The notes under the pieces: generated by a model
Told to the model about the DNA's origin: nothing
What the model saw: only the letters and a program-made list of their open reading frames with translations
Database searches by the model: none
Assembly: GCA_015494385.1 (NCBI GenBank)
Contig: WGBJ01000528.1
Location: forward strand, 1 to 19,275
Source: Marinosulfonomonas sp.
Lineage (GTDB): Bacteria > Pseudomonadota > Alphaproteobacteria > Rhodobacterales > Rhodobacteraceae
Length of the DNA stretch: 19,275 bases
Direction of reading: 5' to 3'
Shown here: positions 7,774 to 14,744 of the stretch, in pieces
Position numbering within the stretch: position 1 is the first letter of the stretch
Layout of the letters: each line of letters starts with the position of its first letter
Program-made: the position numbers and the translations under genes

Positions 7774-8601
7774 TTAATTGCCTGCAGTGCCCGACATTTT
7801 ATCCGTTGCAGCCTTCATCATCTGGTCCAGCCAGTCCCGAAGGTTATTCACCTGTTCAACATAGCTGACCATATAGGGTTCGCTTTCAGGGAACCGCTGG
7901 ACAATATCGGGGGCGAACATATAGGCCAGCAGCCCCAGCGTTGCCAAAATCAGAACCAGCGAGAACCCAAGCCTGAATCCGCGCCGCCCGCTTGGCTGTG
8001 CCTCGTCTTCCTCGGCGGTTTCATCGAGTGAATCTGTCGCTGCACGCAGAGTCGAATTGATTTCATCAATATCCGGCAACCGGTCAAGATGGGCAGAGGT
8101 GCCGCTTTCAACGGGCTGGCTGTCCGGGTGCGGCTTTGCCGATGCTATGGAAACATCGGCAGGGGTATCGCTAGAGGTTTTGGACAGATCCAGTCCGGCT
8201 TTTGGCTCGGTGTCCTGTGTGCCCTTGGCGTCTTTTGCTCTTGCGGCGGCTTCCCGTGCGGCTTCTTCCCGCAGGATTCCCAAAACGGATTCGTCAGTTT
8301 TGTGGGGGACGGGTGGTTCTTCGTCGGTATTGTCCTTGCCGGTTTCGGCGACATCAGCGGGTTTCTCTGCGGCTTCGTCTGCTTCAGACTCAACATCGTC
8401 GGCCTTTTGGGGCGTATCTTCTGTTTCGGCCTCGGGTTTCGGGGTGTCCACGGCTTTCTCTTCTTCGGCTGCCAGCTGGGCGGCCGATTTCTGGAACCAT
8501 GTATGGCCACAGCTGGAGCACTGAACATCACGCCCTTCACTTGGGATGACGCTATCGTCCACCTCGTATTGCGCATCGCAATTTGGGCATATTAACCGCA
8601 T
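7774..8601 (-). CDS. Zinc-ribbon (MJ0042-type) single-pass membrane protein
   Basis: 275 residues. The N-terminus is a zinc ribbon with paired cysteines (CPNC at 5-8 and CSSC at 28-31), matching the MJ0042 / zinc_ribbon family. A long acidic, Glu/Ala/Asp-rich, probably disordered linker (about 45-200) follows, then one transmembrane helix (about 207-229) and a short C-terminal tail of about 46 residues with an amphipathic helix. The zinc ribbon would be cytoplasmic. The role is unknown; in Rhodobacterales this type of gene is often found divergent from ftsE, suggesting a link to the envelope or division. I prefer the ATG at 8601 (MRLICPNC), with GGGGA five bases before it, over the in-frame ATG at 8619, because zinc ribbons of this class start within a few residues of the first cysteine. 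Confidence 0.85.
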   Translation of the reverse strand: MRLICPNCDAQYEVDDSVIPSEGRDVQCSSCGHTWFQKSAAQLAAEEEKAVDTPKPEAETEDTPQKADDVESEADEAAEKPADVAETGKDNTDEEPPVPHKTDESVLGILREEAAREAAARAKDAKGTQDTEPKAGLDLSKTSSDTPADVSIASAKPHPDSQPVESGTSAHLDRLPDIDEINSTLRAATDSLDETAEEDEAQPSGRRGFRLGFSLVLILATLGLLAYMFAPDIVQRFPESEPYMVSYVEQVNNLRDWLDQMMKAATDKMSGTAGN

Positions 8602-8636
8602 GTTTGTCCCCACATTCACTGCAAGTTAAGTTTTCG

Positions 8637-8665
8637 ATAATCTGTTAACTATCCCGTTGTATCAA
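8637..8665 (-). promoter_or_regulatory. Candidate promoter for the zinc-ribbon gene
   Basis: Reading the reverse strand, TTGATA (8665-8660; 5/6 match to -35) and GATTAT (8642-8637; 4/6 match to -10) are separated by exactly 17 bp. Transcription would begin near 8630, about 29 bases before the 8601 start codon, supporting the choice of that start. Confidence 0.5.
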
Positions 8666-8677
8666 GGGATTGGCGAA

Positions 8678-8694
8678 GATCAATCTTTTTGATC
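8678..8694. promoter_or_regulatory. Inverted repeat GATCAA-N5-TTGATC in the divergent region
   Basis: A perfect 6-bp inverted repeat with a 5-bp spacer lies in the 162-bp region between the zinc-ribbon gene and ftsE, immediately upstream of the candidate -35 box of the former. Its size and position suit an operator for a small dimeric regulator acting on either or both genes. No T-tract follows, so a terminator is unlikely. Confidence 0.4.
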
Positions 8695-8763
8695 GTTGTT
8701 CCCATTGAAACATTTTCCATTCTTATGCACAACTGTCTCCAATTCGTATAGAAAGGGCAGTAT

Positions 8764-9441
8764 GTGATCGAGCTACAAAATGTGGCCTATAACTACGGCG
8801 GCGGCGAGCTGTTGTCGGATATTTCGCTTAAACTTGCCCCCGGATCGTTCCATTTTCTGACGGGACCATCCGGAGCGGGAAAATCCACATTCCTGAAATT
8901 GTGTTACATGGAGCTGATGGCGACCTCGGGTCGGGTGCAGGTTTTCGGGCGGGATGTTGCGACAATGGGACGCGATGAAATTGCCCGCAACCGGCAACGC
9001 ATCGGGGTGGTTCATCAGGATTGCCGGTTTCTGGACCATTTGCCGATTGCGGCCAATGTGGCCTTGCCCTTAAGGGTTTCCGGCCGTGATACCAGCGCCG
9101 AAGAGGCCAATCTGAAGGATCTGCTGTCATGGGTGGGGCTGGAAGATCGCGCAGATGCCTTGCCTGCCGAATTGTCAGGCGGGGAAAAGCAGCGTGCCGC
9201 GCTGGCCCGCGCTGTGATCATGTCACCCGATGTTGTTTTGGCGGACGAACCAACGGGGAATGTGGACTGGGAAATGTCCAAGCGTTTGATGTCGCTGTTG
9301 GTTGAGCTGAACAAGATGGGTAAAACCATCATGATTGCCACCCATGATCTGAATTTGATCCGCACCGCCAAGTCGCAGGTAAATGCGCGAGTGTTACGGA
9401 TCAGCAACAGGCAATTACAACTTGCGGGGGCGGATTTATGA
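8764..9441 (+). CDS. ftsE: Cell division ATP-binding protein FtsE
   Basis: 225 residues, the ATPase half of the FtsEX ABC-type complex, which couples the cytoplasmic divisome to periplasmic peptidoglycan hydrolase activation. All ABC ATPase motifs are present: Walker A GPSGAGKST (34-42), Q-loop Gln85, signature LSGGEKQR (137-144), Walker B VVLADEPTGNVD (157-168) and switch His194. DEPTGNVD is typical of FtsE. The start is a GTG at 8764, with AAGGG about six bases upstream; an ATG two bases earlier is out of frame. The stop overlaps the ftsX start by an ATGA, so the two are translationally coupled. It leads a five-gene forward operon. Confidence 0.95.
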   Translation: MIELQNVAYNYGGGELLSDISLKLAPGSFHFLTGPSGAGKSTFLKLCYMELMATSGRVQVFGRDVATMGRDEIARNRQRIGVVHQDCRFLDHLPIAANVALPLRVSGRDTSAEEANLKDLLSWVGLEDRADALPAELSGGEKQRAALARAVIMSPDVVLADEPTGNVDWEMSKRLMSLLVELNKMGKTIMIATHDLNLIRTAKSQVNARVLRISNRQLQLAGADL

Positions 9442-10343
9442 AACTGGATGCCTCGGAGTTGATTGCGCTGCTCAAGGGGGATGCGCAGGCAGACAAGGTG
9501 GTGCCGCCCAGCGGCTACACGGCCACGCTGACGTTGTTCACCTCGGCGGCAATGGCTTTTCTTGCCGTTTTCGCGCTGGCGCTGTCGCTGGCGACAGGGC
9601 GTCTGGCGGATCGCTGGGCGTCCGAATTGGCGCGGTCGTCAACCGTGCGGATTTCGGCACCGGCGGGGCAGATGGATGCCCAGACGCGCGCCGCGCTTGA
9701 GGTGCTGCGCACCACATCAGGCGTGGCCAGCGCCAAGGCGCTTTCGCAAGAAGAGCAGCGCAAGTTGCTGGAGCCGTGGTTCGGCCCCGACCTGCCGATT
9801 GAAAATCTGCCGGTGCCGCAATTGATCGAGGTGATCGAGGATTCATCGGGCTATGATTCCGACGGGCTGCGCCTGCGCCTGTCGGCCGAAGCACCGGGGG
9901 CGGTGCTGGATGACCATACCCGATGGCGCAAACCCCTGATCAAGGCGGCAGACCGGCTGCGGTTTCTGGGGTTGTTGTCAATCTTGCTGATCGCCCTGGC
10001 CACGGGTGCGATGATCACACTGGCCGCCAACGCGGCGCTTTCGGCGAATGCACAAGTGATCAGTGTGCTGCGGCTGGTCGGCGCGCATGATGCCTATATC
10101 GCCCGTGCCTTTGTGCGCCGGTTTACCCTGCGGGCATTGTCCGGCGCCTTGATCGGTGTCGTGGCGGGCATGGTTGCGGTTGCCTTTCTGCCCAGCGCCT
10201 CGGAAACAGGCGGTTTCCTGACGGGGCTTGGCTTTCAGGGGTGGCATTGGTTATTGCCCTTTGTCATACCACCCTTGGCGGCTTTGGTGGCCTTCAGGGC
10301 CACGCGCACAGCGGCTTTGCGCAGATTGAAGGAGCTAACCTGA
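9438..10343 (+). CDS. ftsX: Cell division protein FtsX
   Basis: 301 residues, the membrane partner of FtsE. The topology fits FtsX: a cytoplasmic N-terminus, a first transmembrane helix at about 30-52, a periplasmic loop of about 120 residues (the region that contacts hydrolase activators), then three more helices at about 176-200, 233-255 and 268-288 and a short basic tail. Sequence conservation in FtsX is low, so the call rests largely on topology and coupling to ftsE. The start overlaps the ftsE stop (ATGA) and its own stop overlaps the acyltransferase start (TGATG), indicating a tightly coupled ftsE-ftsX-acyltransferase unit. Confidence 0.92.
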   Translation: MKLDASELIALLKGDAQADKVVPPSGYTATLTLFTSAAMAFLAVFALALSLATGRLADRWASELARSSTVRISAPAGQMDAQTRAALEVLRTTSGVASAKALSQEEQRKLLEPWFGPDLPIENLPVPQLIEVIEDSSGYDSDGLRLRLSAEAPGAVLDDHTRWRKPLIKAADRLRFLGLLSILLIALATGAMITLAANAALSANAQVISVLRLVGAHDAYIARAFVRRFTLRALSGALIGVVAGMVAVAFLPSASETGGFLTGLGFQGWHWLLPFVIPPLAALVAFRATRTAALRRLKELT

Positions 10344-11077
10344 TGAGATATGCAATCCAGTGGCTACGCAGCCTGCTGTTCAGCATCCAGATGTATATCA
10401 TGATGCCGCTGATGGCGCTGGTTTACCTGCCGTTTGCCTTTTTCACCTACAAGGCCGTTTTCGCCTTTATCAAGGCCTATGCCAACTATTGCCGCTGGAC
10501 GCTGAGCTGGATGGTGGGCCTGAAAACCGAGGTGCGGGGGGAAATCCCGACCGACGAATGTCTGATTGCGGCCAAACACCAGTCGTTTCTGGATGTGATC
10601 CTGATTGTCAGCACGGCCACCAATCCGCGCTTCATCATCAAACGCGAATTGCACATGATGCCGATTTTCCATTTTTTCGGCACCCGTATGGGCAATGTGC
10701 CGGTCAAACGCGGGGATCGCGGGCGCGCGATTGCCAGAATGATGGCAGATGTGAAAAGCGGCAAGATCGCCAAGGGGCAGTTGGTGATCTATCCGCAAGG
10801 CACCCGTATCGCACCGGGGGTCAAGGCCCCGTACAAGATCGGCACGGGATTGCTGTATGAACAGACCGGACAGGACTGCGTTCCGGCGGCCACCAACGTT
10901 GGGGTGTTCTGGCCCAAACGCGGGGTTTATCGCAAACCCGGCGTGGCGGTGCTGGAATATCTGCCGCGCATCAAGGCGGGCAAGCCGCGCGATGAATTCA
11001 TGGCCGAACTGGAACAGGTGATCGAGGAAAACTCGGACCGATTGATGGCCGAGGCGGGGTTTGTGCCGGAAAGGTAG
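10343..11077 (+). CDS. 1-acyl-sn-glycerol-3-phosphate acyltransferase family protein (PlsC-like)
   Basis: 244 residues. The enzyme family transfers an acyl chain to lysophosphatidic acid (or a related lysophospholipid) at the inner membrane. A hydrophobic N-terminal segment (about 8-45) would anchor it. The catalytic HX4D motif reads HQSFLD (79-84), followed by the VPVKRGDRG block (119-127) and YPQGTR (150-155). The last block has Gln where the textbook motif FPEGTR has Glu, a variant I believe is common among alphaproteobacterial homologues. The frame is open from 10241, but the start at 10343 is chosen because it overlaps the ftsX stop in a TGATG arrangement and matches the family N-terminus. 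It may supply phosphatidic acid or remodel phospholipids at division sites; that link is inference from the operon. Confidence 0.9.
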   Translation: MRYAIQWLRSLLFSIQMYIMMPLMALVYLPFAFFTYKAVFAFIKAYANYCRWTLSWMVGLKTEVRGEIPTDECLIAAKHQSFLDVILIVSTATNPRFIIKRELHMMPIFHFFGTRMGNVPVKRGDRGRAIARMMADVKSGKIAKGQLVIYPQGTRIAPGVKAPYKIGTGLLYEQTGQDCVPAATNVGVFWPKRGVYRKPGVAVLEYLPRIKAGKPRDEFMAELEQVIEENSDRLMAEAGFVPER

Positions 11078-11080
11078 CGG

Positions 11081-11686
11081 ATGGATTACATCGACAGTAT
11101 CGAGGAGCTGGAGGCGCTTTACGGGCAGCCGGCGCAGGCGGCGCTGATCAAGGTGGCGCAGCGGATGACCCCCACCTACCGCGACTGGATCCTGCGCAGC
11201 CGGTTTTGTGTGGTTTCGACCGTCGGGCCGGATGGTGTTGATGGCTCGCCCCGTGGTGACAAAGGGCCGGTGGTGCAGGAACTGGACGAACACACGCTGG
11301 CCCTGCCGGATTGGCGCGGCAACAACCGTATGGATACCCTGCGCAATCTGGTGGCGGACGACCGTATCGCGCTGATGTTCATGGTCGCCGGTTCCGACAA
11401 TGTGGTGCGGGTGAATGGCCGCGCACGGATCACCACGGACGCCGACATGTGCGCGCGGTTTGAAAAGGATGGCAAACACCCGCGCTCGGTGATCGTTATC
11501 AGGATTGCCGAAATCTATTCCCAATGCGCCCGCGCCGTGATGCGGGCCGGTCTGTGGACGGATGGGGATATGTCCGAGGGGCTGCCAACGGTGGGCGATA
11601 TGCTGAAGGAAATGACATCCGGCGAATTTGACGGCGCAACCTATGACCAGGGCTGGGCCGCCCGTGCAAAGGAAACATTGTGGTAG
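11081..11686 (+). CDS. Pyridoxamine 5'-phosphate oxidase-type FMN-binding protein (DR_2398/MSMEG_1061 family)
   Basis: 201 residues with a split-barrel PPOX fold. The segment FCVVSTVGPDGVDGSPRGDKG (about 43-63), then LALPDWRGNNRMDTLRNL and a following RVNGRARI strand, resemble the FMN-binding core of the DR_2398 subgroup rather than authentic PdxH. Members are thought to bind FMN or F420 and their substrates are mostly unknown, so a role in pyridoxal phosphate synthesis should not be assumed. The ATG follows the acyltransferase stop by only three bases, and the gene's end overlaps the GTG start of the phosphatase by seven bases, placing it in the ftsEX operon. Confidence 0.85.
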   Translation: MDYIDSIEELEALYGQPAQAALIKVAQRMTPTYRDWILRSRFCVVSTVGPDGVDGSPRGDKGPVVQELDEHTLALPDWRGNNRMDTLRNLVADDRIALMFMVAGSDNVVRVNGRARITTDADMCARFEKDGKHPRSVIVIRIAEIYSQCARAVMRAGLWTDGDMSEGLPTVGDMLKEMTSGEFDGATYDQGWAARAKETLW

Positions 11687-12330
11687 AACTGACCCTGATC
11701 CGCCACGGCCAGGCCCAGACAGGGGCGCAGGACGAGGCAAGCTATGACAGCCTAAGCGACCTTGGCCATCAGCAGGCGCAGTGGTTGGGGGAAACCCTGC
11801 GTGACGGGGTGCCGTTTGACCGGATCATTTCGGGTGGCATGAAACGGCAGATACAAACCGCCGAAGGGCTGGCGCTGGGCGTGCATCACAGCATTGATCC
11901 GCGTTTGAACGAGCTGGACTATTTCGGGCTGGCCGCCAGCCTGAAGGCCAGTCACGGCGTGGATATTCCCAATGACATTCAAAGTTTCGCCCAGCATGTG
12001 CCGCAGGTTCTGGATGTCTGGCGTCAGGGCGGGATGAACGGCAATCTGGAAACCTATGACGAATTTTGCAGCCGGATCATGGGCGCATTGCACAATGCGG
12101 CGGGGCAGGACGGGCGCACGGTACTGGTCACATCAACAGGTGTGATTGCCACCCTGTCAGCCATCGCGCTGGGGCTGGACATGGTGAAAAAGACCAAACT
12201 GTTCTTGCGGGTGATGAACACCTCGGTTCACAAATTCGAAATGGTCGGTGATGAATTGCACCTGACGCAATTCGGTGCCGTGCCGCATCTGGAGCGGCCC
12301 GACAGGGTGCATGCAAAAACCTACGGCTAA
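11680..12330 (+). CDS. Histidine phosphatase (phosphoglycerate mutase-like) family protein
   Basis: 216 residues. The N-terminal LIRHGQAQTG contains the RHG motif with the nucleophilic His9, and SGGMKRQIQTAEGL and NELDYFG carry the usual arginine and the acid residue of the family. The second conserved histidine, normally in a V-x-SHG-x-V segment, is missing: the equivalent stretch reads LVTSTGVIATL. Either this is a subgroup with altered chemistry or it has reduced activity. The substrate is unknown. Translation starts at GTG 11680, inside the preceding gene, suggesting coupling. It is the last gene of the ftsE-led operon and converges on accA with 9 bp between stops. Confidence 0.85.
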   Translation: MVELTLIRHGQAQTGAQDEASYDSLSDLGHQQAQWLGETLRDGVPFDRIISGGMKRQIQTAEGLALGVHHSIDPRLNELDYFGLAASLKASHGVDIPNDIQSFAQHVPQVLDVWRQGGMNGNLETYDEFCSRIMGALHNAAGQDGRTVLVTSTGVIATLSAIALGLDMVKKTKLFLRVMNTSVHKFEMVGDELHLTQFGAVPHLERPDRVHAKTYG

Positions 12331-12339
12331 CCGGGTTGT

Positions 12340-13302
12340 TTACGCTGCCAGACCTTTGGACCCGATCGACAGGAATTTCTGGCGGCGGTCCTTGACCAGC
12401 GCGTTCGGCTTTTTCTTTGAAAGCTCTTTCAGCGTTGCTTTCAAGGCTTTGCCAACCCCTTCAATCGCCGCTGCGCTGTCACGTTGTGCGCCGCCCGCAG
12501 GTTCCTTGACGATTACGTCAACCACACCTAACTGGTTCAAATCCTGTGCGGTCAGGCGCAGGGCCTCGGCGGCTTCGCGCATCTTTTCGGCGTCTTTCCA
12601 CAGGATCGAGGCGCAGCCTTCGGGGCTGATCACCGAGTAAACCGAATGTTCCAGCATTAGCAAACGGTTGGCCGTTGCCAGCGCCACAGCGCCACCCGAG
12701 CCACCTTCGCCGATGATCACCGAAATCAGCGGCACTTTGACTTGCAGGCATTTTTCGGTGGAACGTGCGATGGCCTCGGATTGGCCGCGTTCCTCGGCAC
12801 CTTTGCCGGGGTATGCGCCGGGGGTGTCGACCAGCGTGATGATCGGCAGGCCGAATTTGTCGGCCAGATCCATCAGGCGGATCGCCTTGCGGTACCCTTC
12901 GGGGCGGGCCATGCCGAAATTGCGTTCAATCCGGGTTTTGGTGTCGAACCCTTTTTCCAGCCCGATCACCATCACAGGCGTGTCGCCCAGACGGGCCAGA
13001 CCACCCATCACGGCGTGGTCGTCGGCAAAATTGCGATCACCGGCCAGCGGGGTGTATTCGGTGAACAGGGCTTCGATGTAATCCTTGCAGTGGGGCCGGT
13101 CGGGGTGGCGGGCCACCTGACATTTGCGCCACGGGGTCAGGTCTTTGTAGAGATCCTTCAGAAGGTCGGCCGCTTTTTTGTCCAGCGCCTTGGCTTCTTC
13201 CTCGATATCCATTTCCTCGTTGGCGCGGGCCATGGCGCGCAGCTCTTCGGCTTTGCTTTCGATCTCCGCCAGCGGTTTTTCAAATTCGAGGTAGTTTGCC
13301 AT
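12340..13302 (-). CDS. accA: Acetyl-CoA carboxylase carboxyltransferase subunit alpha
   Basis: 320 residues, the alpha half of the carboxyltransferase that moves the carboxyl group from biotin to acetyl-CoA, giving malonyl-CoA for fatty-acid synthesis. Family stretches are evident: [13 protein letters not shown] at the N-terminus, [18 protein letters not shown], the [21 protein letters not shown] block and the oxyanion-hole region [17 protein letters not shown], followed by [17 protein letters not shown]. The start at 13302 has GGAGAG four to five bases upstream; upstream in-frame sequence runs into the terminator and is not coding. The partner subunits (accB, accC, accD) are not in this window. 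A weak reverse-strand promoter-like pair (TTGCAA 13360-13355, TATATC 13335-13330) has a 19-bp spacer and is not convincing. Confidence 0.97.
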   Translation of the reverse strand: MANYLEFEKPLAEIESKAEELRAMARANEEMDIEEEAKALDKKAADLLKDLYKDLTPWRKCQVARHPDRPHCKDYIEALFTEYTPLAGDRNFADDHAVMGGLARLGDTPVMVIGLEKGFDTKTRIERNFGMARPEGYRKAIRLMDLADKFGLPIITLVDTPGAYPGKGAEERGQSEAIARSTEKCLQVKVPLISVIIGEGGSGGAVALATANRLLMLEHSVYSVISPEGCASILWKDAEKMREAAEALRLTAQDLNQLGVVDVIVKEPAGGAQRDSAAAIEGVGKALKATLKELSKKKPNALVKDRRQKFLSIGSKGLAA

Positions 13303-13383
13303 GGGTCTCTCCGAAATTCTTGTTGTTGTGATATATGACGATGCGGGGCGGGATTTGCAACGGGGGCAATATGGCAAGACATG

Positions 13384-13418
13384 AAAAACCCCTCTGAACC
13401 TTGGGGACAGAGGGGTTT
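13384..13418 (-). terminator. Intrinsic terminator of mcl1
   Basis: A perfect 11-bp inverted repeat, AAACCCCTCTG (13386-13396) and CAGAGGGGTTT (13408-13418), with an 11-base loop. On the reverse strand the GC stem ends in a run of five T (13388-13384), the form of a rho-independent terminator. It lies downstream of mcl1 and upstream of accA on the same strand, so it should separate their transcripts. It is about 95 bases past the mcl1 stop. Confidence 0.85.
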
Positions 13419-13453
13419 CAGCATGGAGCCGCTGACGCGGCGCTTTATATCTC

Positions 13454-13505
13454 GGCCCCATAAAGGGGCCTCGGGTGCCTTCGGCGAGGATATTTAGGCC
13501 ATTTG
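13454..13505. repeat. Rhodobacterales-type intergenic element with hairpin
   Basis: GGCCCC-ATAAA-GGGGCC (13454-13470) is a perfect 6-bp hairpin followed by TGCCTTCGGCGAGGATATTT and AGGCCATTTGGAAGG-like sequence just after the mcl1 stop. From memory, very similar blocks (a CTCCGGCGGG hairpin, then TATTTTTGG, then a GATGAAG-like tail) occur at many gene ends in Rhodobacterales genomes. Only one copy lies in this window, so the repeat status rests on recollection rather than on the sequence. Confidence 0.4.
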
Positions 13506-13512
13506 GAAGGGA

Positions 13513-14469
13513 TCAGCCGTTGATCATTTCCGACTGGCGCACAATGACTTCGGCCTGTTTGATGCTGGCGATATCGACAAGGCGGCCCTTGTAGACGGTG
13601 GCCCCTTCGCCGTTGGCCTTGGCCTGTTCCATCGCGGCAAGGATTTCGCGGGCTTCGTTCACCTGCTCTTCGGAGGGGGTGAAAACTTCGTTTGCCAGCG
13701 CGATTTGTTTCGGGTGGATCGCCCATTTGCCGACCATGCCCAGAGTGGCGGATCGTTTTGCCTGTGCGATATAGCCCTCATCATCCGAGAAATCCCCGAA
13801 CGGCCCGTCCACCGGCAGCACCCCGTGGGTGCGACAGGCCGCGACGATGGCGGTTTGTGCCCAGTGCCACGGATCGGACCAGTATTTTGCACCCTCGTGA
13901 AGCATGTAATAGTTTTCCTGCGTGCCGCCGATGCCGGTGGTTTGCATCCCCATGCTGGCGGCAAAATCGGCAGCGCCAAGGCTCATCGCCTGCAAACGGG
14001 GCGAGGCGGCGGCGATTTCCTCGACATGGGCAATGCCGGCGGCGCTCTCGATGATCACTTCAAAGCTGATCTTTTTGCTGCGCCCCTTGGCGGTTTCGAT
14101 TGCGGTGACCAAGGCATCCACAGCGTAGATATCGGCCGCACAACCGACCTTGGGAATCATGATCTGGTCCAGCCGTTCGTCTGCCTGTTCCAGCAGGTCC
14201 ACCACGTCGCGATACCAGTAAGGTGTGTCCAGCCCGTTGATCCGCACGCTTAGGGTTTTGGTGCCCCAGTCGACATCGCCAATGGCCTGTATCACGTTCT
14301 GGCGCGCGCTGTCCTTGTCCGAGGGGGCAACGCTGTCTTCCAGATCAAGGTTGATCACATCGGCAGCCGAGGCGGCCATCTTTTCAAACAAAGCCACGCG
14401 CGAGCCGGGGCCGAACAATTGGCAGCGGTTGGGACGGGCAGGGGCGGTGGGTTGAAGGCGAAAGCTCAT
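13513..14469 (-). CDS. mcl1: L-malyl-CoA/beta-methylmalyl-CoA lyase
   Basis: 318 residues, close to R. sphaeroides Mcl1 over its whole length. Mcl1 reversibly cleaves beta-methylmalyl-CoA to glyoxylate and propionyl-CoA, and L-malyl-CoA to glyoxylate and acetyl-CoA, in the ethylmalonyl-CoA pathway and related assimilation routes. The HpcH/HpaI-citrate lyase beta fold is shown by NRCQLFGPGSR, NLDLEDSVAP (40-49), SVRINGLDTP with Arg76, FEVIIESAAGI with Glu141, MSLGAADFAASMGM with Asp168 (the expected magnesium ligands), and GMVGKWAIHPKQ near the C-terminus. I start at 14469 (MSFRLQP), as in homologues; the frame is open to 14541 but without family sequence. A perfect TATAAT lies 49-54 bp upstream. 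The gene is followed by an intrinsic terminator and divergent from dgcN. Confidence 0.94.
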   Translation of the reverse strand: MSFRLQPTAPARPNRCQLFGPGSRVALFEKMAASAADVINLDLEDSVAPSDKDSARQNVIQAIGDVDWGTKTLSVRINGLDTPYWYRDVVDLLEQADERLDQIMIPKVGCAADIYAVDALVTAIETAKGRSKKISFEVIIESAAGIAHVEEIAAASPRLQAMSLGAADFAASMGMQTTGIGGTQENYYMLHEGAKYWSDPWHWAQTAIVAACRTHGVLPVDGPFGDFSDDEGYIAQAKRSATLGMVGKWAIHPKQIALANEVFTPSEEQVNEAREILAAMEQAKANGEGATVYKGRLVDIASIKQAEVIVRQSEMING

Positions 14470-14517
14470 GATGGGACCTGTGCGTAATGATGTTTCGGAT
14501 TGCGTTGCGGTTTTGAT

Positions 14518-14523
14518 ATTATA
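14518..14523 (-). promoter_or_regulatory. Consensus -10 box upstream of mcl1
   Basis: On the reverse strand 14523-14518 reads TATAAT, a perfect -10 hexamer, giving a predicted start near 14511 and a leader of about 42 bases. No good -35 is found at 16-18 bp: the TTGCAG upstream is only 12 bp away. This suggests an activator-dependent promoter, or that the match is chance. Confidence 0.4.
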
Positions 14524-14603
14524 GTGCGTGGCCGCCTGCAAGGCTGGAAAATGCAGTATGATTGCGAGGTGAGGTGTCGAGCGGAGGAATCTTGGCTGTT
14601 TAG

Positions 14604-14631
14604 TTGTCAGGTAGAATTATCTTCTCACAAT
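14604..14631 (+). promoter_or_regulatory. Candidate promoter of the dgcN-dgcA-dat operon
   Basis: TTGTCA (14604-14609, 5/6 to -35) and CACAAT (14626-14631, 4/6 to -10) are 16 bp apart inside the AT-rich part of the divergent region. The implied leader would be about 107 bases, long enough for regulation of the transcript. It is only a sequence match. Confidence 0.3.
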
Positions 14632-14744
14632 GATCTAATTGCTCGTTGATTCTTCTAAAATTAATCCTGCAGTTGGTGCTTATTGCAACCCGTTTCCGCA
14701 GATGATCCCGCATTATCCCCAAGGAATTTTTCAGGGGCAGAATC

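Larger units (their letters stand above)
14470..14744. other. AT-rich divergent intergenic region, mcl1/dgcN
   Basis: 275 bp with no convincing gene. The half nearest dgcN (about 14590-14700) is visibly richer in A and T than the rest of the window. It holds the mcl1 -10 box, a candidate dgcN promoter (TTGTCA at 14604-14609, CACAAT at 14626-14631, 16-bp spacing) about 107 bases before the dgcN ATG, and a short CTGCA-N11-TGCAG repeat (14536-14556). A CCCC/GGGG pairing (within 14714-14738) could fold over the dgcN ribosome-binding site, but with only four base pairs. Confidence 0.5.

Noticed and set aside
10364..11740. 458-codon reverse open frame
   Set aside because: Antisense shadow of the acyltransferase and PPOX genes, which have clear motifs; His/Arg/Gln-rich composition typical of shadows in GC-rich DNA.
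14714..14738. Riboswitch or attenuator before dgcN
   Set aside because: Only a four-base CCCC/GGGG pairing is evident over the ribosome-binding site; too weak to call.
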